This document shows positions 8,365 through 16,487 of a DNA stretch of 44,802 nucleotides, in pieces; the stretch's first letter is position 1; every line of letters begins with the position of its first letter. Made by a program: the position numbers and the translations under genes. Origin of the DNA: Thermoproteota archaeon (GTDB lineage: Archaea; Korarchaeota; Korarchaeia; Korarchaeales; Korarchaeaceae); contig JAOZFG010000021.1 of NCBI GenBank assembly GCA_027491435.1, forward strand, positions 1 to 44,802, in the 5' to 3' direction. The notes beneath the pieces were generated by a model, which saw nothing but the letters and a program-made list of their open reading frames with translations, had not been told where the DNA came from and ran no database searches.

Positions 8365-9012
8365 ATGAAGGTGGATAGGAGGGAAGCGATAGGTTACGTC
8401 GTAATGGCAATGCTGGTCTTCTCATTGGTGGCCTCAGTGATCCCAGTGGAGCCGAAAACGAAGATAAGGCTGGGGCCAACCTGGTTCCCCTTGGAGAAGG
8501 GAGTCGAGTTCGTGGAAGAGCTGGACCCACAAGATGTAAGCTTTAAGCTACAGGCCGGAGAGCTGAAGGTCATTAACTCCGACGTTGAGAGGCCGTTGGC
8601 CAGAATATCTGGCTTTAAAACGGATGAGGGCGTAGCTGTCGGGGAGGTTCTGCTCGAACTTCCCAAGGGCTGGTCGGGCAGGCTGAACCTCTCTGTCAAG
8701 ATGGGGGAGCTTAAGCTCTCTGGAGCTGAGGTAGGCGAACTGATGGCTTCAATCGTAATGGGCTCCATAGACGGCACCGTCAAGGTGACTAGAGCTTTAA
8801 CTGTGAAGGGGACAGCTAACGAGGTTGACCTGACCATTATAGTACCTGAGAACGTTAAGGTCGTGCTGGAAGTTGACGCCAGGAGGTCAAGTATACTTGT
8901 GGACGGAAAGTCTTACGAGGGAGCCAGCCAACGCCTGACTTCAGGTGAGGGAACAGAATTGCCCCTGAAGGTAAAGGCCGGAAGGGTCAAGCTAGTGGTG
9001 ATAAGGGGGTAG
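8365..9012 (+). CDS. Membrane-anchored beta-rich protein (DUF4097-like), unknown
   Basis: A 215-residue protein with one N-terminal hydrophobic segment (residues 9-25) and an extracellular domain made of short alternating strands (LNLSVKMGELKLSGAEVGEL, GSIDGTVKVTRALTVKG), the repetitive pattern seen in adhesin-like beta-helix domains such as DUF4097. That family link is a resemblance, not a proven match. The ribosome binding site GGTGAG overlaps the upstream gene's stop and lies just before the ATG at 8365. The gene lies between a Yip1 protein and an ArsR-type regulator, with 1-2 nt gaps. In bacteria, DUF4097 proteins often occur near membrane stress regulators. Confidence 0.7.
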   Translation: MKVDRREAIGYVVMAMLVFSLVASVIPVEPKTKIRLGPTWFPLEKGVEFVEELDPQDVSFKLQAGELKVINSDVERPLARISGFKTDEGVAVGEVLLELPKGWSGRLNLSVKMGELKLSGAEVGELMASIVMGSIDGTVKVTRALTVKGTANEVDLTIIVPENVKVVLEVDARRSSILVDGKSYEGASQRLTSGEGTELPLKVKAGRVKLVVIRG

Positions 9013-9014
9013 AG

Positions 9015-9656
9015 GTGTACATAACTAGGGCCAGGATACTTAGAGCTAAGAAGGTGCTAGACGCCCTGACAAGCGAGACTAAACTCAGGATACTTAAGAT
9101 TATAATGGAGAGGCCGTCATCGGCCAGCGACATAGCTAAAGAGCTCGGGTACACCTTGCCGGCCGTGACCTCACACCTGAAGGACCTGGAAGAGGCGGGG
9201 CTCATAAGGCTGGTGGAGAGGAGAAAGGGAAGGGGGAGGCCAGCCAAGCTCTACTCGTTGTCCACCAAGAGGGTGACCATAGACATAGACCTAGAATCCT
9301 TCCTAGAGCTCTCCTCCACCGACAACCTCGAGGAGCTGGCCAAGAGGTACGTGGAGTGGAAACTAGAAAACGGGCTTAACGGTATAAGCTCCAGGGAGAT
9401 AAGCAAGATGTTAAACGTCCCTAGGAGCGTGGCCATTGCGATAGTGGACCTGTTGAACCAGAGGCAAGAGCTGATAACTGAGCCTCTAAAAGATAAGTGC
9501 CTTAGCCTGATAGGCGAGGACTGGATCTCCATCTCAGAACTCTCTGAGAACCTGAAGGTGGACAGGAAGTGGTTGAACATGGCCCTCAAGGAGATGGAGG
9601 AGGAAGGCCTAGTGGAGGTAAGGAGGGGAAAGGTGAGGAAGGTCACAGCTCCATGA
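9015..9656 (+). CDS. ArsR-type winged-helix transcriptional regulator with two HTH regions
   Basis: A 213-residue soluble regulator starting at GTG 9015, 2 nt after the previous stop. Residues ~10-80 form an ArsR-like wHTH (LRILKIIMERPSSASDIAKE, then AVTSHLKDLEEAGLIRLVER, and a basic wing KGRGRPAKLYSL). A second HTH-like region lies at ~150-210 (WISISELSENLKVDRKWLNM, EEEGLVEVRRGKVR), with a third possible one at ~118-145 (SSREISKMLNVPRSVAIAI). No metal-binding cysteines of classical ArsR are present: the only cysteine is single. It probably controls its own operon. It overlaps the convergent DUF711 gene by 14 nt. Confidence 0.85.
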   Translation: MYITRARILRAKKVLDALTSETKLRILKIIMERPSSASDIAKELGYTLPAVTSHLKDLEEAGLIRLVERRKGRGRPAKLYSLSTKRVTIDIDLESFLELSSTDNLEELAKRYVEWKLENGLNGISSREISKMLNVPRSVAIAIVDLLNQRQELITEPLKDKCLSLIGEDWISISELSENLKVDRKWLNMALKEMEEEGLVEVRRGKVRKVTAP

Positions 9657-10656
9657 CGGGAACCTCTCCGAACCTCCCCAACCTAATTTTTTCTCCAGGT
9701 TCCTCATCCACTGGGATTATTCTGATTCCCACCACCTTCCCCTTCACTCTGCCCGATGACAGCACGTCCCCTATCATCTTAGCCAACCTGCTAACGTCCC
9801 CGAAGGGTATCACAACCATGTCCAATCCAGTCACGCAGTAGGAGGACAGGTAAGCTAGGTCCCTGGCCCTCAACTTGTCCTGAAGTGCCATGTCCATCAG
9901 AAGGCTGTCCTCCGCCATGGGGAGCATCACCTCGTTGAACCCCATGGATTTCAGCCCCTCCACGCTTTCCCTTATAATTTCATTCATTTCCAGGATGGCT
10001 GAAGCCGTTCCCGGCTCTAAGAAATCTGTTCTGGCCAACAAACTTATCACCCTGGCGGAGCTCTCTTCCATCCAGGGGCTTAGCGAGTAGTCTATGCCCA
10101 GGAAGGGGGCTTCATCCCCTAGCTCATCTAAGAGCTCCTGTTCCGCCTGCGAGAATAGGAACTTTAAGACGCTCCTAAGAGTCATCTCTGGTTCCTCGGC
10201 CTCGTAGAGTGCCCCATAAAGTTCTGATGGGTAGAGGAGAGATGCCGAAATCCCGAAGCTCCCTCCCCTGGTAGCTGGGAAGTAAGGAGTTTCGTAAGGT
10301 TCACCAGAAGTCAGAGCGAACATCGTGTTCGCCTCAGGTCCAAGCTCCTCTGAGATCCTGTGTAGGAACTCCGCTGCGTACAATAGGTTGGCCCCGTATG
10401 ACCTATCTCCCATGTTAACTGAGGTGAAGTAGCCCTCCTTCAACAGTTCGTAGGCGCGATCAAAGCCTTCTGGATCTAAACCGGCGTGAACAGCTTTAAG
10501 TTCCTCTTTAACGTCCAGGGGCTCGGTCATGACCACTCTTTTTGTGAAGGCGTCCAGCCTCCTGTGGAGCCTGTCCAACAGGTCGGAGTAGGACTCGTAC
10601 TCCTCCTCACTCCTTACGTGCAAAGTTACGGCCCTGAACCTCACTTGCCCACCCAC
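9643..10656 (-). CDS. DUF711 / UPF0210 family protein
   Basis: A 337-residue protein matching the UPF0210/DUF711 family (COG2848) by its characteristic FLGIDYSLSPWMEE motif and the glycine-rich TRGGSFGISASLLYPSEL region. The family is widespread and structurally characterised but has no firmly established function. The start is GTG 10656, about 22 nt from a TATA-like CTTTTAACG near 10677; a second GTG at 10644 is possible. It is shorter than typical bacterial members, which often exceed 400 residues. Convergent with the ArsR operon (14-nt overlap) and divergent from the acetyltransferase-like gene. Confidence 0.85.
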   Translation of the reverse strand: MGGQVRFRAVTLHVRSEEEYESYSDLLDRLHRRLDAFTKRVVMTEPLDVKEELKAVHAGLDPEGFDRAYELLKEGYFTSVNMGDRSYGANLLYAAEFLHRISEELGPEANTMFALTSGEPYETPYFPATRGGSFGISASLLYPSELYGALYEAEEPEMTLRSVLKFLFSQAEQELLDELGDEAPFLGIDYSLSPWMEESSARVISLLARTDFLEPGTASAILEMNEIIRESVEGLKSMGFNEVMLPMAEDSLLMDMALQDKLRARDLAYLSSYCVTGLDMVVIPFGDVSRLAKMIGDVLSSGRVKGKVVGIRIIPVDEEPGEKIRLGRFGEVPVMEL

Positions 10657-10702
10657 CCAATCTGAAGAAATACGTTAAAAGTGAGAGGGTTAGGATAGGG
10701 CG

Positions 10703-11614
10703 ATGTCCGAGGAAGTCGTCGAGTTGATGACCAAGGATGGGAAGGTTATGAAACTGGTCTTCAAGGTGGTAAGCGACGCCGAGGAGCTTTGGAAGTTAGT
10801 GGACGTCCAAGTCTCGGCCTGGGGAATAGGGCCCGATAAGCTGGACGTCGTGCCGGTGCACGTGTTGAAGGCCGCCTCAGACAACTCCGGAATGGTTATA
10901 GGGGTCTACGAGGTGGAAACTGGGGAGGCGGTGGGCTTCGCCTGGGGGTTCCTAGCCAGGGACGAGGAGGGGCTTTACTTCTACTCCCACCAGAGCGGGG
11001 TTGTGGAGAGGTACAAGTACTCAGGAATCGGCTTTAGGATAAAGCAGTTTCAGAGGAAGGTGGCCTTATCCAAGGGGTTAAAAAGGATGAGGTGGACCTT
11101 CGACCCCATGCAGGCCCTGAACACTAGGTTTAACCTGGGCAAGCTGGGGGTGGTCTCCAACGACTACAGGGTTAACTTCTATGGGAGGATGACCGACTCC
11201 CTCAACAGAGGGTTGAGGAGCGACAGGTTGAAGGTATGGTGGTACTTAGACAGCAGGAGAGTTGAGCTGAAGGCTCAGGGTAAGTTGAGATCTCCTTCTT
11301 TCAAGGAAGCTCTGGAGGCTGGGGCAGTACAGGTGCTTGAGGTCGAGGAGGGGATGCACAGGAGGCCCGTTAACGTTAAAGAGGTGGACGGGGACCTGGC
11401 CCTTGTCGAGATACCCTATGACATAAACGCCAGCAAGAGGGACGGGACAGCCCCTATCTGGAGGGAGTTCACGGGAAGGGCCTTCATGAACCTGTTCTCC
11501 TCTGGCTTCTACGACTTCGAGTGCGTCGTCGACAAGGAGAACTGGAGGGTCTTTCACGTCCTTTGGAGGGCGCCCTTGCAGGAGATCTTGGAGGGGGAGA
11601 CCCCCTTCAGCTGA
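10703..11614 (+). CDS. Predicted GNAT-like acetyltransferase, COG3375 type
   Basis: A 303-residue protein resembling COG3375, a set of predicted GNAT-superfamily proteins. Visible are the N-terminal substrate-side segment LVDVQVSAWG, a central VGFAWGFLARDEEGLYFYSH, and the SGIGFRIKQFQRKVALSKGL region at the acetyl-CoA-binding position, followed by WTFDPMQALNTRFNLGKLGV and NFYGRMTDSLNRGLRSDRL, which are strongly family-typical. The substrate is unknown. The gene overlaps the convergent prephenate dehydratase by 8 nt and is divergent from DUF711. Confidence 0.82.
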   Translation: MSEEVVELMTKDGKVMKLVFKVVSDAEELWKLVDVQVSAWGIGPDKLDVVPVHVLKAASDNSGMVIGVYEVETGEAVGFAWGFLARDEEGLYFYSHQSGVVERYKYSGIGFRIKQFQRKVALSKGLKRMRWTFDPMQALNTRFNLGKLGVVSNDYRVNFYGRMTDSLNRGLRSDRLKVWWYLDSRRVELKAQGKLRSPSFKEALEAGAVQVLEVEEGMHRRPVNVKEVDGDLALVEIPYDINASKRDGTAPIWREFTGRAFMNLFSSGFYDFECVVDKENWRVFHVLWRAPLQEILEGETPFS

Positions 11615-12431
11615 CCTTCCTCCACCTCTTGTAGCTCCCAACCAGTTTAACCCAAACCGCCTGTTCCTCGAGCTCTTTTAGTGCCTCTTTAACGTAATCC
11701 TCGTGCATGGATCCCTCGAACTCCACGAAAAACGAGTAGTTCCAAGGCTCCCCCTTTATGGGCCTGGACTCTAGCCAGAGGAGGTTTATGTTCCTCCGGG
11801 CGAAGGCCCCAAGCGCCCTCCACAGGGCTCCAGGCACGTGCCTAGTGGCGAAGAACGCCGACGTCGTGTCAGCGTCTCTAGGCCACGTGGCATCCTTAGC
11901 TATGACGTAAAACCTAGTTATGTTGGGCTTCACGTCCTGTATCCCCCTAAGTAAGACGGATAGGCCGTAGAGCTGGGCAGTCTTCTCTGAGGCTATCGCC
12001 GCGTATGAAGGATCTGCCCTCTCAGCCACCTCCCTGGCGGAGCCAGCAGTGTCATATCTGGGTATCACCTGCCAGTCCCTGGAGGAGAGGAAGCCTTCGC
12101 ACTGAGATATAGCCTCTGGATGGGAGTAAACGTACCTTATGCCCTCTAATGTCGCCCCTTTAGGCGCTAGAAGGGCGTGCTCTACCTTAACCTTCACCTC
12201 ACCAACGGCGTAGACTTCCCTCTCCAGCAGCAGGTTGAGCACCCTCCTTATGCTTCCCGTAGTAGTGTTCTCAACGGGCACGACCCCTCTCTCAACCTCT
12301 TCCGACTCGACTAGATCGAATACCTCGCTGAACGTCCTCAGAAACACCGGCTCATATTCCCCGAAGAAGAGCTGAGCAGCCTCATCGCTGTAGGAGCCTT
12401 TATCTCCCTGAATAGCGACTTTCACTGTCAT
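11607..12431 (-). CDS. pheA: Prephenate dehydratase
   Basis: A monofunctional prephenate dehydratase that converts prephenate to phenylpyruvate in phenylalanine synthesis. The catalytic PDT domain starts at VAIQGDKGSYSDEAA and includes GVVPVENTTTGSI and the NITRF motif with the catalytic Thr. The C-terminal ACT domain carries LLWLESRPIKG, the ESRP motif that binds Phe for feedback inhibition. No chorismate mutase domain is fused. I chose ATG 12431 (274 residues) over the in-frame ATG 12473: homologues begin a few residues before the VAIQG motif, and the TATA-like GATAAAAAGG (minus strand, near 12457) lies about 27 nt before 12431. It overlaps the convergent gene by 8 nt. Confidence 0.92.
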   Translation of the reverse strand: MTVKVAIQGDKGSYSDEAAQLFFGEYEPVFLRTFSEVFDLVESEEVERGVVPVENTTTGSIRRVLNLLLEREVYAVGEVKVKVEHALLAPKGATLEGIRYVYSHPEAISQCEGFLSSRDWQVIPRYDTAGSAREVAERADPSYAAIASEKTAQLYGLSVLLRGIQDVKPNITRFYVIAKDATWPRDADTTSAFFATRHVPGALWRALGAFARRNINLLWLESRPIKGEPWNYSFFVEFEGSMHEDYVKEALKELEEQAVWVKLVGSYKRWRKVS

Positions 12432-12447
12432 TGATGGCTGAGGACAC

Positions 12448-12464
12448 CCCAACCTTTTTATCTT
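12448..12464 (-). promoter_or_regulatory. Promoter of pheA
   Basis: On the minus strand, AAAAGATAAAAAGG forms a BRE/TATA-like element centred about 27 nt before the ATG at 12431. The upstream ATG at 12473 lies before this element, so a transcript from here would not contain it. This supports the shorter, leaderless gene model. Confidence 0.45.
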
Positions 12465-12620
12465 TTCGTGCATCCCCTTTTGAGATGGATGGCGGACGTT
12501 CTCAAGGCTATTATCGCCTTCAAAGTTACTAAGGGACGTTTTGCAACGATACAGAACGTTTTAGGACCGTATTTCAGATAAGGTAATAAGGGAGGAGGAG
12601 CACCTTAACTCGGTGAGCCG

Positions 12621-12788
12621 ATGAGGTTCGTGGCCCTGATGAACCCCCTCCTTTACCTCGGTGGGATGTTGAGCTACCTGATGGGGGTGAACTTGGGCCT
12701 AGCTGTGGCTCACCTTAGTGTGTTCCTCGCCCTGGCCTACTCCTTGAACTACACGGTTAACAGGCTCAAACGAGCCCTTCATCCTTGA
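12621..12788 (+). CDS. Small (55-residue) membrane protein
   Basis: A short frame from ATG 12621 to TGA 12786-12788 encodes 55 residues. Two hydrophobic helices (about residues 3-24 and 26-42) are followed by a basic tail (NRLKRALHP). A good ribosome binding site, GGTGAG, lies 4 nt upstream, and the AAC/AGG/CTC codon style matches the neighbouring genes. Its last 23 nt overlap the 3' end of the convergent gene at 12766. I see no family. A small membrane protein with this start signal is plausible, but homologues would be needed to be sure. Confidence 0.5.
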   Translation: MRFVALMNPLLYLGGMLSYLMGVNLGLAVAHLSVFLALAYSLNYTVNRLKRALHP

Positions 12789-13263
12789 GGTATATCAGCT
12801 GGTAAGCTAGGATTTTCCTCCTCAAGAAGTTCATAAGGCCAACTAACTTGGGTTCCATGACGACCTCGGCTTCTTGATCGACGACCGGGCTTCTGCCCAG
12901 CACTTTAGTGTGCAGCCAGAAGTATATGGTCTCCCAGGGGTTGGGCAGGGACTTCTCCATTGAGACGTCCATCAGGTAGACTAAGGCATCTGAGAGGGTA
13001 GAAAACCCCTTTATTATGCCGTTCAGCCCTTCCCGCGATTTCCTATCGCTGACAACTTTATCCCACAGGATTGAGGCCACGTACCTCCCGCTGCCCTCAT
13101 TTCTAACTATTAGTGGGGCCTCTTCAGTGAATACGCTCGTTATGTAATTCCTGGGGAGCCTCCTGAGTATTGAGAGTCCCCTTTCTATTATGAGGTCCCC
13201 CGGAATCACCGATAACGCGTGGAGATCCTCCTTTACCGCGTATATCCTGTACCTCTTTTGCAT
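12766..13263 (-). CDS. Hypothetical protein
   Basis: A 165-residue soluble protein starting at ATG 13263. A TATA-like CTAATTTTTAATT near 13291 is about 27 nt away, fitting a leaderless transcript. The sequence is basic, with an N-terminal YRIYAVKEDLHALSVIPGDL and a helical C-terminus (LVGLMNFLRRKILAYQLIYL). No motif or family recognised. It lies next to a four-CBS gene on the same strand (33 nt apart) but appears to have its own promoter. Confidence 0.7.
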   Translation of the reverse strand: MQKRYRIYAVKEDLHALSVIPGDLIIERGLSILRRLPRNYITSVFTEEAPLIVRNEGSGRYVASILWDKVVSDRKSREGLNGIIKGFSTLSDALVYLMDVSMEKSLPNPWETIYFWLHTKVLGRSPVVDQEAEVVMEPKLVGLMNFLRRKILAYQLIYLKDEGLV

Positions 13264-13295
13264 CGCCCTTCAGACCTCCGGTGGCCAATTAAAAA

Positions 13296-14072
13296 TTAGG
13301 GGGCCAGCTCATCGTAGAGGCTCATCCTCCATATGGCCTCAACAACGTCTCTAGCCGTTATTATACCAGATATCTCACCCTCCTCAGTTAGTGGAACCCT
13401 CTTTATCCTCTTCTCGACCATCAACTTAGCCACCTCCACCAGGGGGGCGTTTAGCTCCATGATGTGAAGCGGGGACTTGGCCACCTCCCTGACGGGCCTT
13501 GACATGTCAAATCCCTTTACGAGCACGTCCCTGACCATGTCCCTCTCAGTTATTATAGCGTATATCTCCTCACCCTCCTTGACCAGCAGGCTCCCCACCC
13601 TCTTCTTGCTCATGAACCTCACGGCGTCGGCTATTGTAGCGTCTCCGGAAACCGTCTCAACCCTGAGGGTGGCAAACCTCCTGGTGGGAGGAGACTCTGT
13701 AACCGACTGGGAGTAAGCCCTGACTATGTCCGAGGCCGTAACCACACCTACCAAGTTTTCGCCCTCCATGACCACTAGCCTTGACTTGACGGACATCATA
13801 GCCCTAGCCGCCTCGACGTAGCTATCATCAGGCCTAACCACGCCAAACCTGGGCCTCATCACGTCCCTGACCTTGACTTTCAGGGAGAGGCCTCCAGCCA
13901 TGACGTTGGAGACTAGATCCCTCTCGGTCACGAATCCCCTCACGTACCTCCTGTAGACCACCGGGCTCCACACGTTTCTGTCGGCCATTATCGAGAGCAC
14001 TTCGTCCAGTTGGTCTTCCGGATCAACCGTTAGAGGGTTCGAACTCATGAATTCCTTTACCCTCAGAAGCAT
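13296..14072 (-). CDS. Protein with four CBS domains
   Basis: A protein of about 258 residues consisting only of two CBS pairs (Bateman modules): CBS1 at ~7-60 (VKEFMSSNPLTVDPEDQLDE), CBS2 at ~70-120 (RDVMRPRFGVVRPDDSYVEA), CBS3 at ~135-190 (RVETVSGDATIADAVRFM) and CBS4 at ~200-255 (HIMELNAPLVEVAKLMVEKR). CBS pairs bind adenosine nucleotides such as AMP, ATP or SAM and regulate partner proteins. No catalytic domain is attached, so it likely acts as a stand-alone energy sensor. I prefer ATG 14072 over the adjacent GTG 14075; a TATA-like CTTATTTAACG near 14100 is about 28 nt away. Confidence 0.93.
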   Translation of the reverse strand: MLLRVKEFMSSNPLTVDPEDQLDEVLSIMADRNVWSPVVYRRYVRGFVTERDLVSNVMAGGLSLKVKVRDVMRPRFGVVRPDDSYVEAARAMMSVKSRLVVMEGENLVGVVTASDIVRAYSQSVTESPPTRRFATLRVETVSGDATIADAVRFMSKKRVGSLLVKEGEEIYAIITERDMVRDVLVKGFDMSRPVREVAKSPLHIMELNAPLVEVAKLMVEKRIKRVPLTEEGEISGIITARDVVEAIWRMSLYDELAP

Positions 14073-14111
14073 CACCCATTATTCTCGGCATGACACGTTA
14101 AATAAGCTCCG

Positions 14112-14130
14112 CTTTATTTTTTATACATAA
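14112..14130 (+). promoter_or_regulatory. TATA-like promoter upstream of radical SAM gene
   Basis: TTTATTTTTTATACATAAAA is a strong AT-rich TATA-like element. A transcript would begin near 14148, leaving a leader of about 100 nt before the TTG start at 14246. An ATG at 14148 opens only an 8-codon frame. Confidence 0.4.
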
Positions 14131-14245
14131 AAGGCTGGGTCGACGCCATGGACAACAAAATGTTAAAGAAATAAATTTGTTACGAACATCGGATCCCAAG
14201 TGGCCCAACACTTAATTTTCCTCGTCGGGTTCTAGGGGGGAGACC

Positions 14246-15343
14246 TTGGGAAGGTGCCTCGTCTGTGGCAGGTCATCTCCTCTCATAAGCGATTCCCTGG
14301 GGGCTTGCTTAGACTGCATAAGGAGAGGTGATGCCTCGGGCCTCATCAAGACGAGGAGGGCTTCCTGGAGGGAGGCCATGGGCTTGCCCCCAAGCCCGCC
14401 GAACCAAGGACTTCAATGCAACCTCTGTTCCAACCGGTGCAGGATAGAGGATCGAGGCTTCTGTGGGGTTATCAGGAGAAAGCAGAACAGGTTGGAGCCC
14501 GTGACAGGCAGTTGGAGGGTGGCGATAGGCCACTACTACCTGGACCCCCTGCCCACTAACTGCGTAGCCAATAAGGTGTGCCCTGCCTCGACCTGTAGGG
14601 GATTCCCCGAACACACTAAGGTGTGTGGGCCGGAGGTAGGCTACTATAACCTGGCAGTGTTCTACGGGGCCTGTAACCTAGACTGCTTCTTCTGTCAGAA
14701 CGTGGAGCATAAGAGGATGTCTGTCAAGGGAGGGCCCCTCATGACGGTGGAGGAGCTTGTCAAGCAGGCCCTAAGGCCTGAGGTTACGTGCATCTGCTAC
14801 TTTGGCGGCGATCCGGCTCCTTGGGCGCCCCACTCCTTAGCGGTAGCCAGGGAAGTACTTTCCAGGAAAAAGTTAAGGGTCTGCTGGGAGACCAACGGGT
14901 TGGAGAACGCTGGGATCTTCAGCAAGATGATGGAAATCGCTGTGAAAAGCGGAGGCATCGTGAAAGTCGACCTGAAGGCTTGGAACCCCCTGGTCTATGA
15001 GGCCCTGACGGGAGTGAGAGGTCCCGATGAGGCCCTCAGGAACCTGAAGGAGGGAGCCGAGTGGTTCAAGGTTAGGCCAGATCCGCCGCCTCTAGTGGTC
15101 AGCACCCTCCTAGTGCCCGGATACGTGGATTGCGATGAGGTTAGGGCGATAGCTGAGTACCTTTCCTCCCTAGATGAAAGGATTCCTTACGTCCTCCTGG
15201 CCTTCTACCCACACTTCATGGCTAGGGACCTCCCACCAACCCCCAGGAAGGTGGCCTTAGATTGTCTAAGGGAGGTCAAGCCCCTCCTCAATGAAGTATA
15301 CCTTGAAAACGCCTGGCTCCTGTCAGATTTACCTTATCCTTAA
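14246..15343 (+). CDS. Radical SAM protein, pyruvate-formate-lyase-activase-like (COG1180)
   Basis: A 365-residue radical SAM enzyme. The iron-sulfur/SAM motif CxxxCxxC is CNLDCFFC in AVFYGACNLDCFFCQN (about residues 140-155), and the glycine-rich ICYFGGDPAPW follows. Two cysteine-rich segments precede it: CLVCGRSSPLISDSLGAC at the extreme N-terminus and CNLCSNRCRIEDRGFCGV at ~58-75, the latter typical of the AmmeMemoRadiSam/PflA-like branch. The first looks like an extra zinc-ribbon-like element. The start is TTG 14246, after AGGGGGGAG; no ATG or GTG exists between it and an upstream in-frame stop. No glycyl-radical enzyme is nearby. It overlaps the convergent gene by 56 nt. Confidence 0.88.
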   Translation: MGRCLVCGRSSPLISDSLGACLDCIRRGDASGLIKTRRASWREAMGLPPSPPNQGLQCNLCSNRCRIEDRGFCGVIRRKQNRLEPVTGSWRVAIGHYYLDPLPTNCVANKVCPASTCRGFPEHTKVCGPEVGYYNLAVFYGACNLDCFFCQNVEHKRMSVKGGPLMTVEELVKQALRPEVTCICYFGGDPAPWAPHSLAVAREVLSRKKLRVCWETNGLENAGIFSKMMEIAVKSGGIVKVDLKAWNPLVYEALTGVRGPDEALRNLKEGAEWFKVRPDPPPLVVSTLLVPGYVDCDEVRAIAEYLSSLDERIPYVLLAFYPHFMARDLPPTPRKVALDCLREVKPLLNEVYLENAWLLSDLPYP

Positions 15344-16442
15344 TAGTCAACCCAGCATTTGTCGTAAACTTCTTTTTGGAAAGGCCTGATTCGACCAGAG
15401 CCCTTCCCATCTCCGTGAGCTTCACATACCTCTTGCCTTTAACGTAGCTACTACTGATTAAGCCTATGCTCTCCAAGAAGTCCAGATTCCTCTTTATGGA
15501 TTCGGTGGACATGCCCAGCTCCTTAGCAAGTTCCCTGAGGTAGGCCCCGCCTAACTTTTCCTTATCGGCCACAACCCTGAGTATGTGTAACCTGGTAGGG
15601 TTCATGGCCATAGCCTTTATCTTGACGTCAAAGGTCTTGCCAGGTACGTAGTAGTACTTAGTCCCGGCGAAGACCTCTGACTTTATGAGGCCTGACCTCT
15701 CGAGAACTCCCAGGTGCCACAGCAAAGAGGACTTTGACAGTTCCATCTTCTCCCTGAGCTCCTTAACCGTCAAAGGCTCTCTCTTAAGCTCCTCATATAA
15801 GATCTTCCTTGTTTTGCTCTTCAGCGGGTCCTTAATCTTGACGGCAGAGGCTGCTACGTACAGAGGGGCCGCTACAGCCCCCTCAACTCCCTTCAAGTAC
15901 TTCTCGTAGATCTTATAGCTTATGACTGAAGCTGTAGTGGCCACTAAAGTAGTGATCAGCACTGTAACGGCGGCCTGTCTCCCCTCCAAGTAGTTAGCTA
16001 CCTTAGCCAATATGGCCCTCAAGAAGTCGTCAGGCAGGCCCTTTAGGGGGAGAGCCACTACAAACTTCAGGATTCCGTTAAAGTCCCTGACCATTAAGAG
16101 GGGAGCTCCGTCATTAAATGAGAGAAGGACCGTCCATCTTTCCTGAGATATTATCGCCCTCCTCCCGTTATAGTGGATCACCTTGCCGTCAATGACCGCA
16201 GAAGCGTTGGCCGTTAGCTCGCTATACGACATGGACGGCAGCCTCTCAAACCCCGGAGAGTCCATGAAGTAGATCTCAGCTACCTCTCCCTTCTCACCCA
16301 GTCTAAACTCAAATGAATCGATCCTCATGGGGAACCTAGCGTCCTCCCCACTGTAAACTACGACGACGCTACCAAAACCAAGTATAGTAACTAGGGGAGA
16401 CACGAGAAGTAGCGTAATTAGGGAGGACGCCCTCAAACACAT
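15288..16442 (-). CDS. Membrane-bound winged-helix regulator with extracellular sensor
   Basis: A 384-residue protein with an N-terminal signal or anchor segment (residues ~5-30), an extracellular beta-rich domain (~31-150), a transmembrane helix (~158-178, VTVLITTLVATTASVISYKI) and a cytosolic part with two winged helices. The first (~205-265) contains LTVKELREKMELSKSSLLWH and the second (~280-350) contains YLRELAKELGMSTESIKRNL. This is the architecture of a one-component transmembrane regulator that senses outside and binds DNA inside. ATG 16442 lies about 25 nt after a TATA-like GTTATAATAG (minus strand). It directly follows the surface-protein operon. The 56-nt 3' overlap with the radical SAM gene is unusually long. 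Confidence 0.85.
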   Translation of the reverse strand: MCLRASSLITLLLVSPLVTILGFGSVVVVYSGEDARFPMRIDSFEFRLGEKGEVAEIYFMDSPGFERLPSMSYSELTANASAVIDGKVIHYNGRRAIISQERWTVLLSFNDGAPLLMVRDFNGILKFVVALPLKGLPDDFLRAILAKVANYLEGRQAAVTVLITTLVATTASVISYKIYEKYLKGVEGAVAAPLYVAASAVKIKDPLKSKTRKILYEELKREPLTVKELREKMELSKSSLLWHLGVLERSGLIKSEVFAGTKYYYVPGKTFDVKIKAMAMNPTRLHILRVVADKEKLGGAYLRELAKELGMSTESIKRNLDFLESIGLISSSYVKGKRYVKLTEMGRALVESGLSKKKFTTNAGLTIKDKVNLTGARRFQGILH

Positions 16443-16487
16443 CTACAATCCTTCTCCAGGTCTATTATAACGTTAGTCCTATTTAAA

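Noticed and set aside
12489-12581. 30-residue frame between pheA and the small membrane gene
   Set aside because: Too short, with no clear ribosome binding site or family; probably chance.
14148-14174. 8-codon frame in the leader of the radical SAM gene
   Set aside because: It has no ribosome binding site and no sign of an attenuation structure, so a leader peptide cannot be supported.
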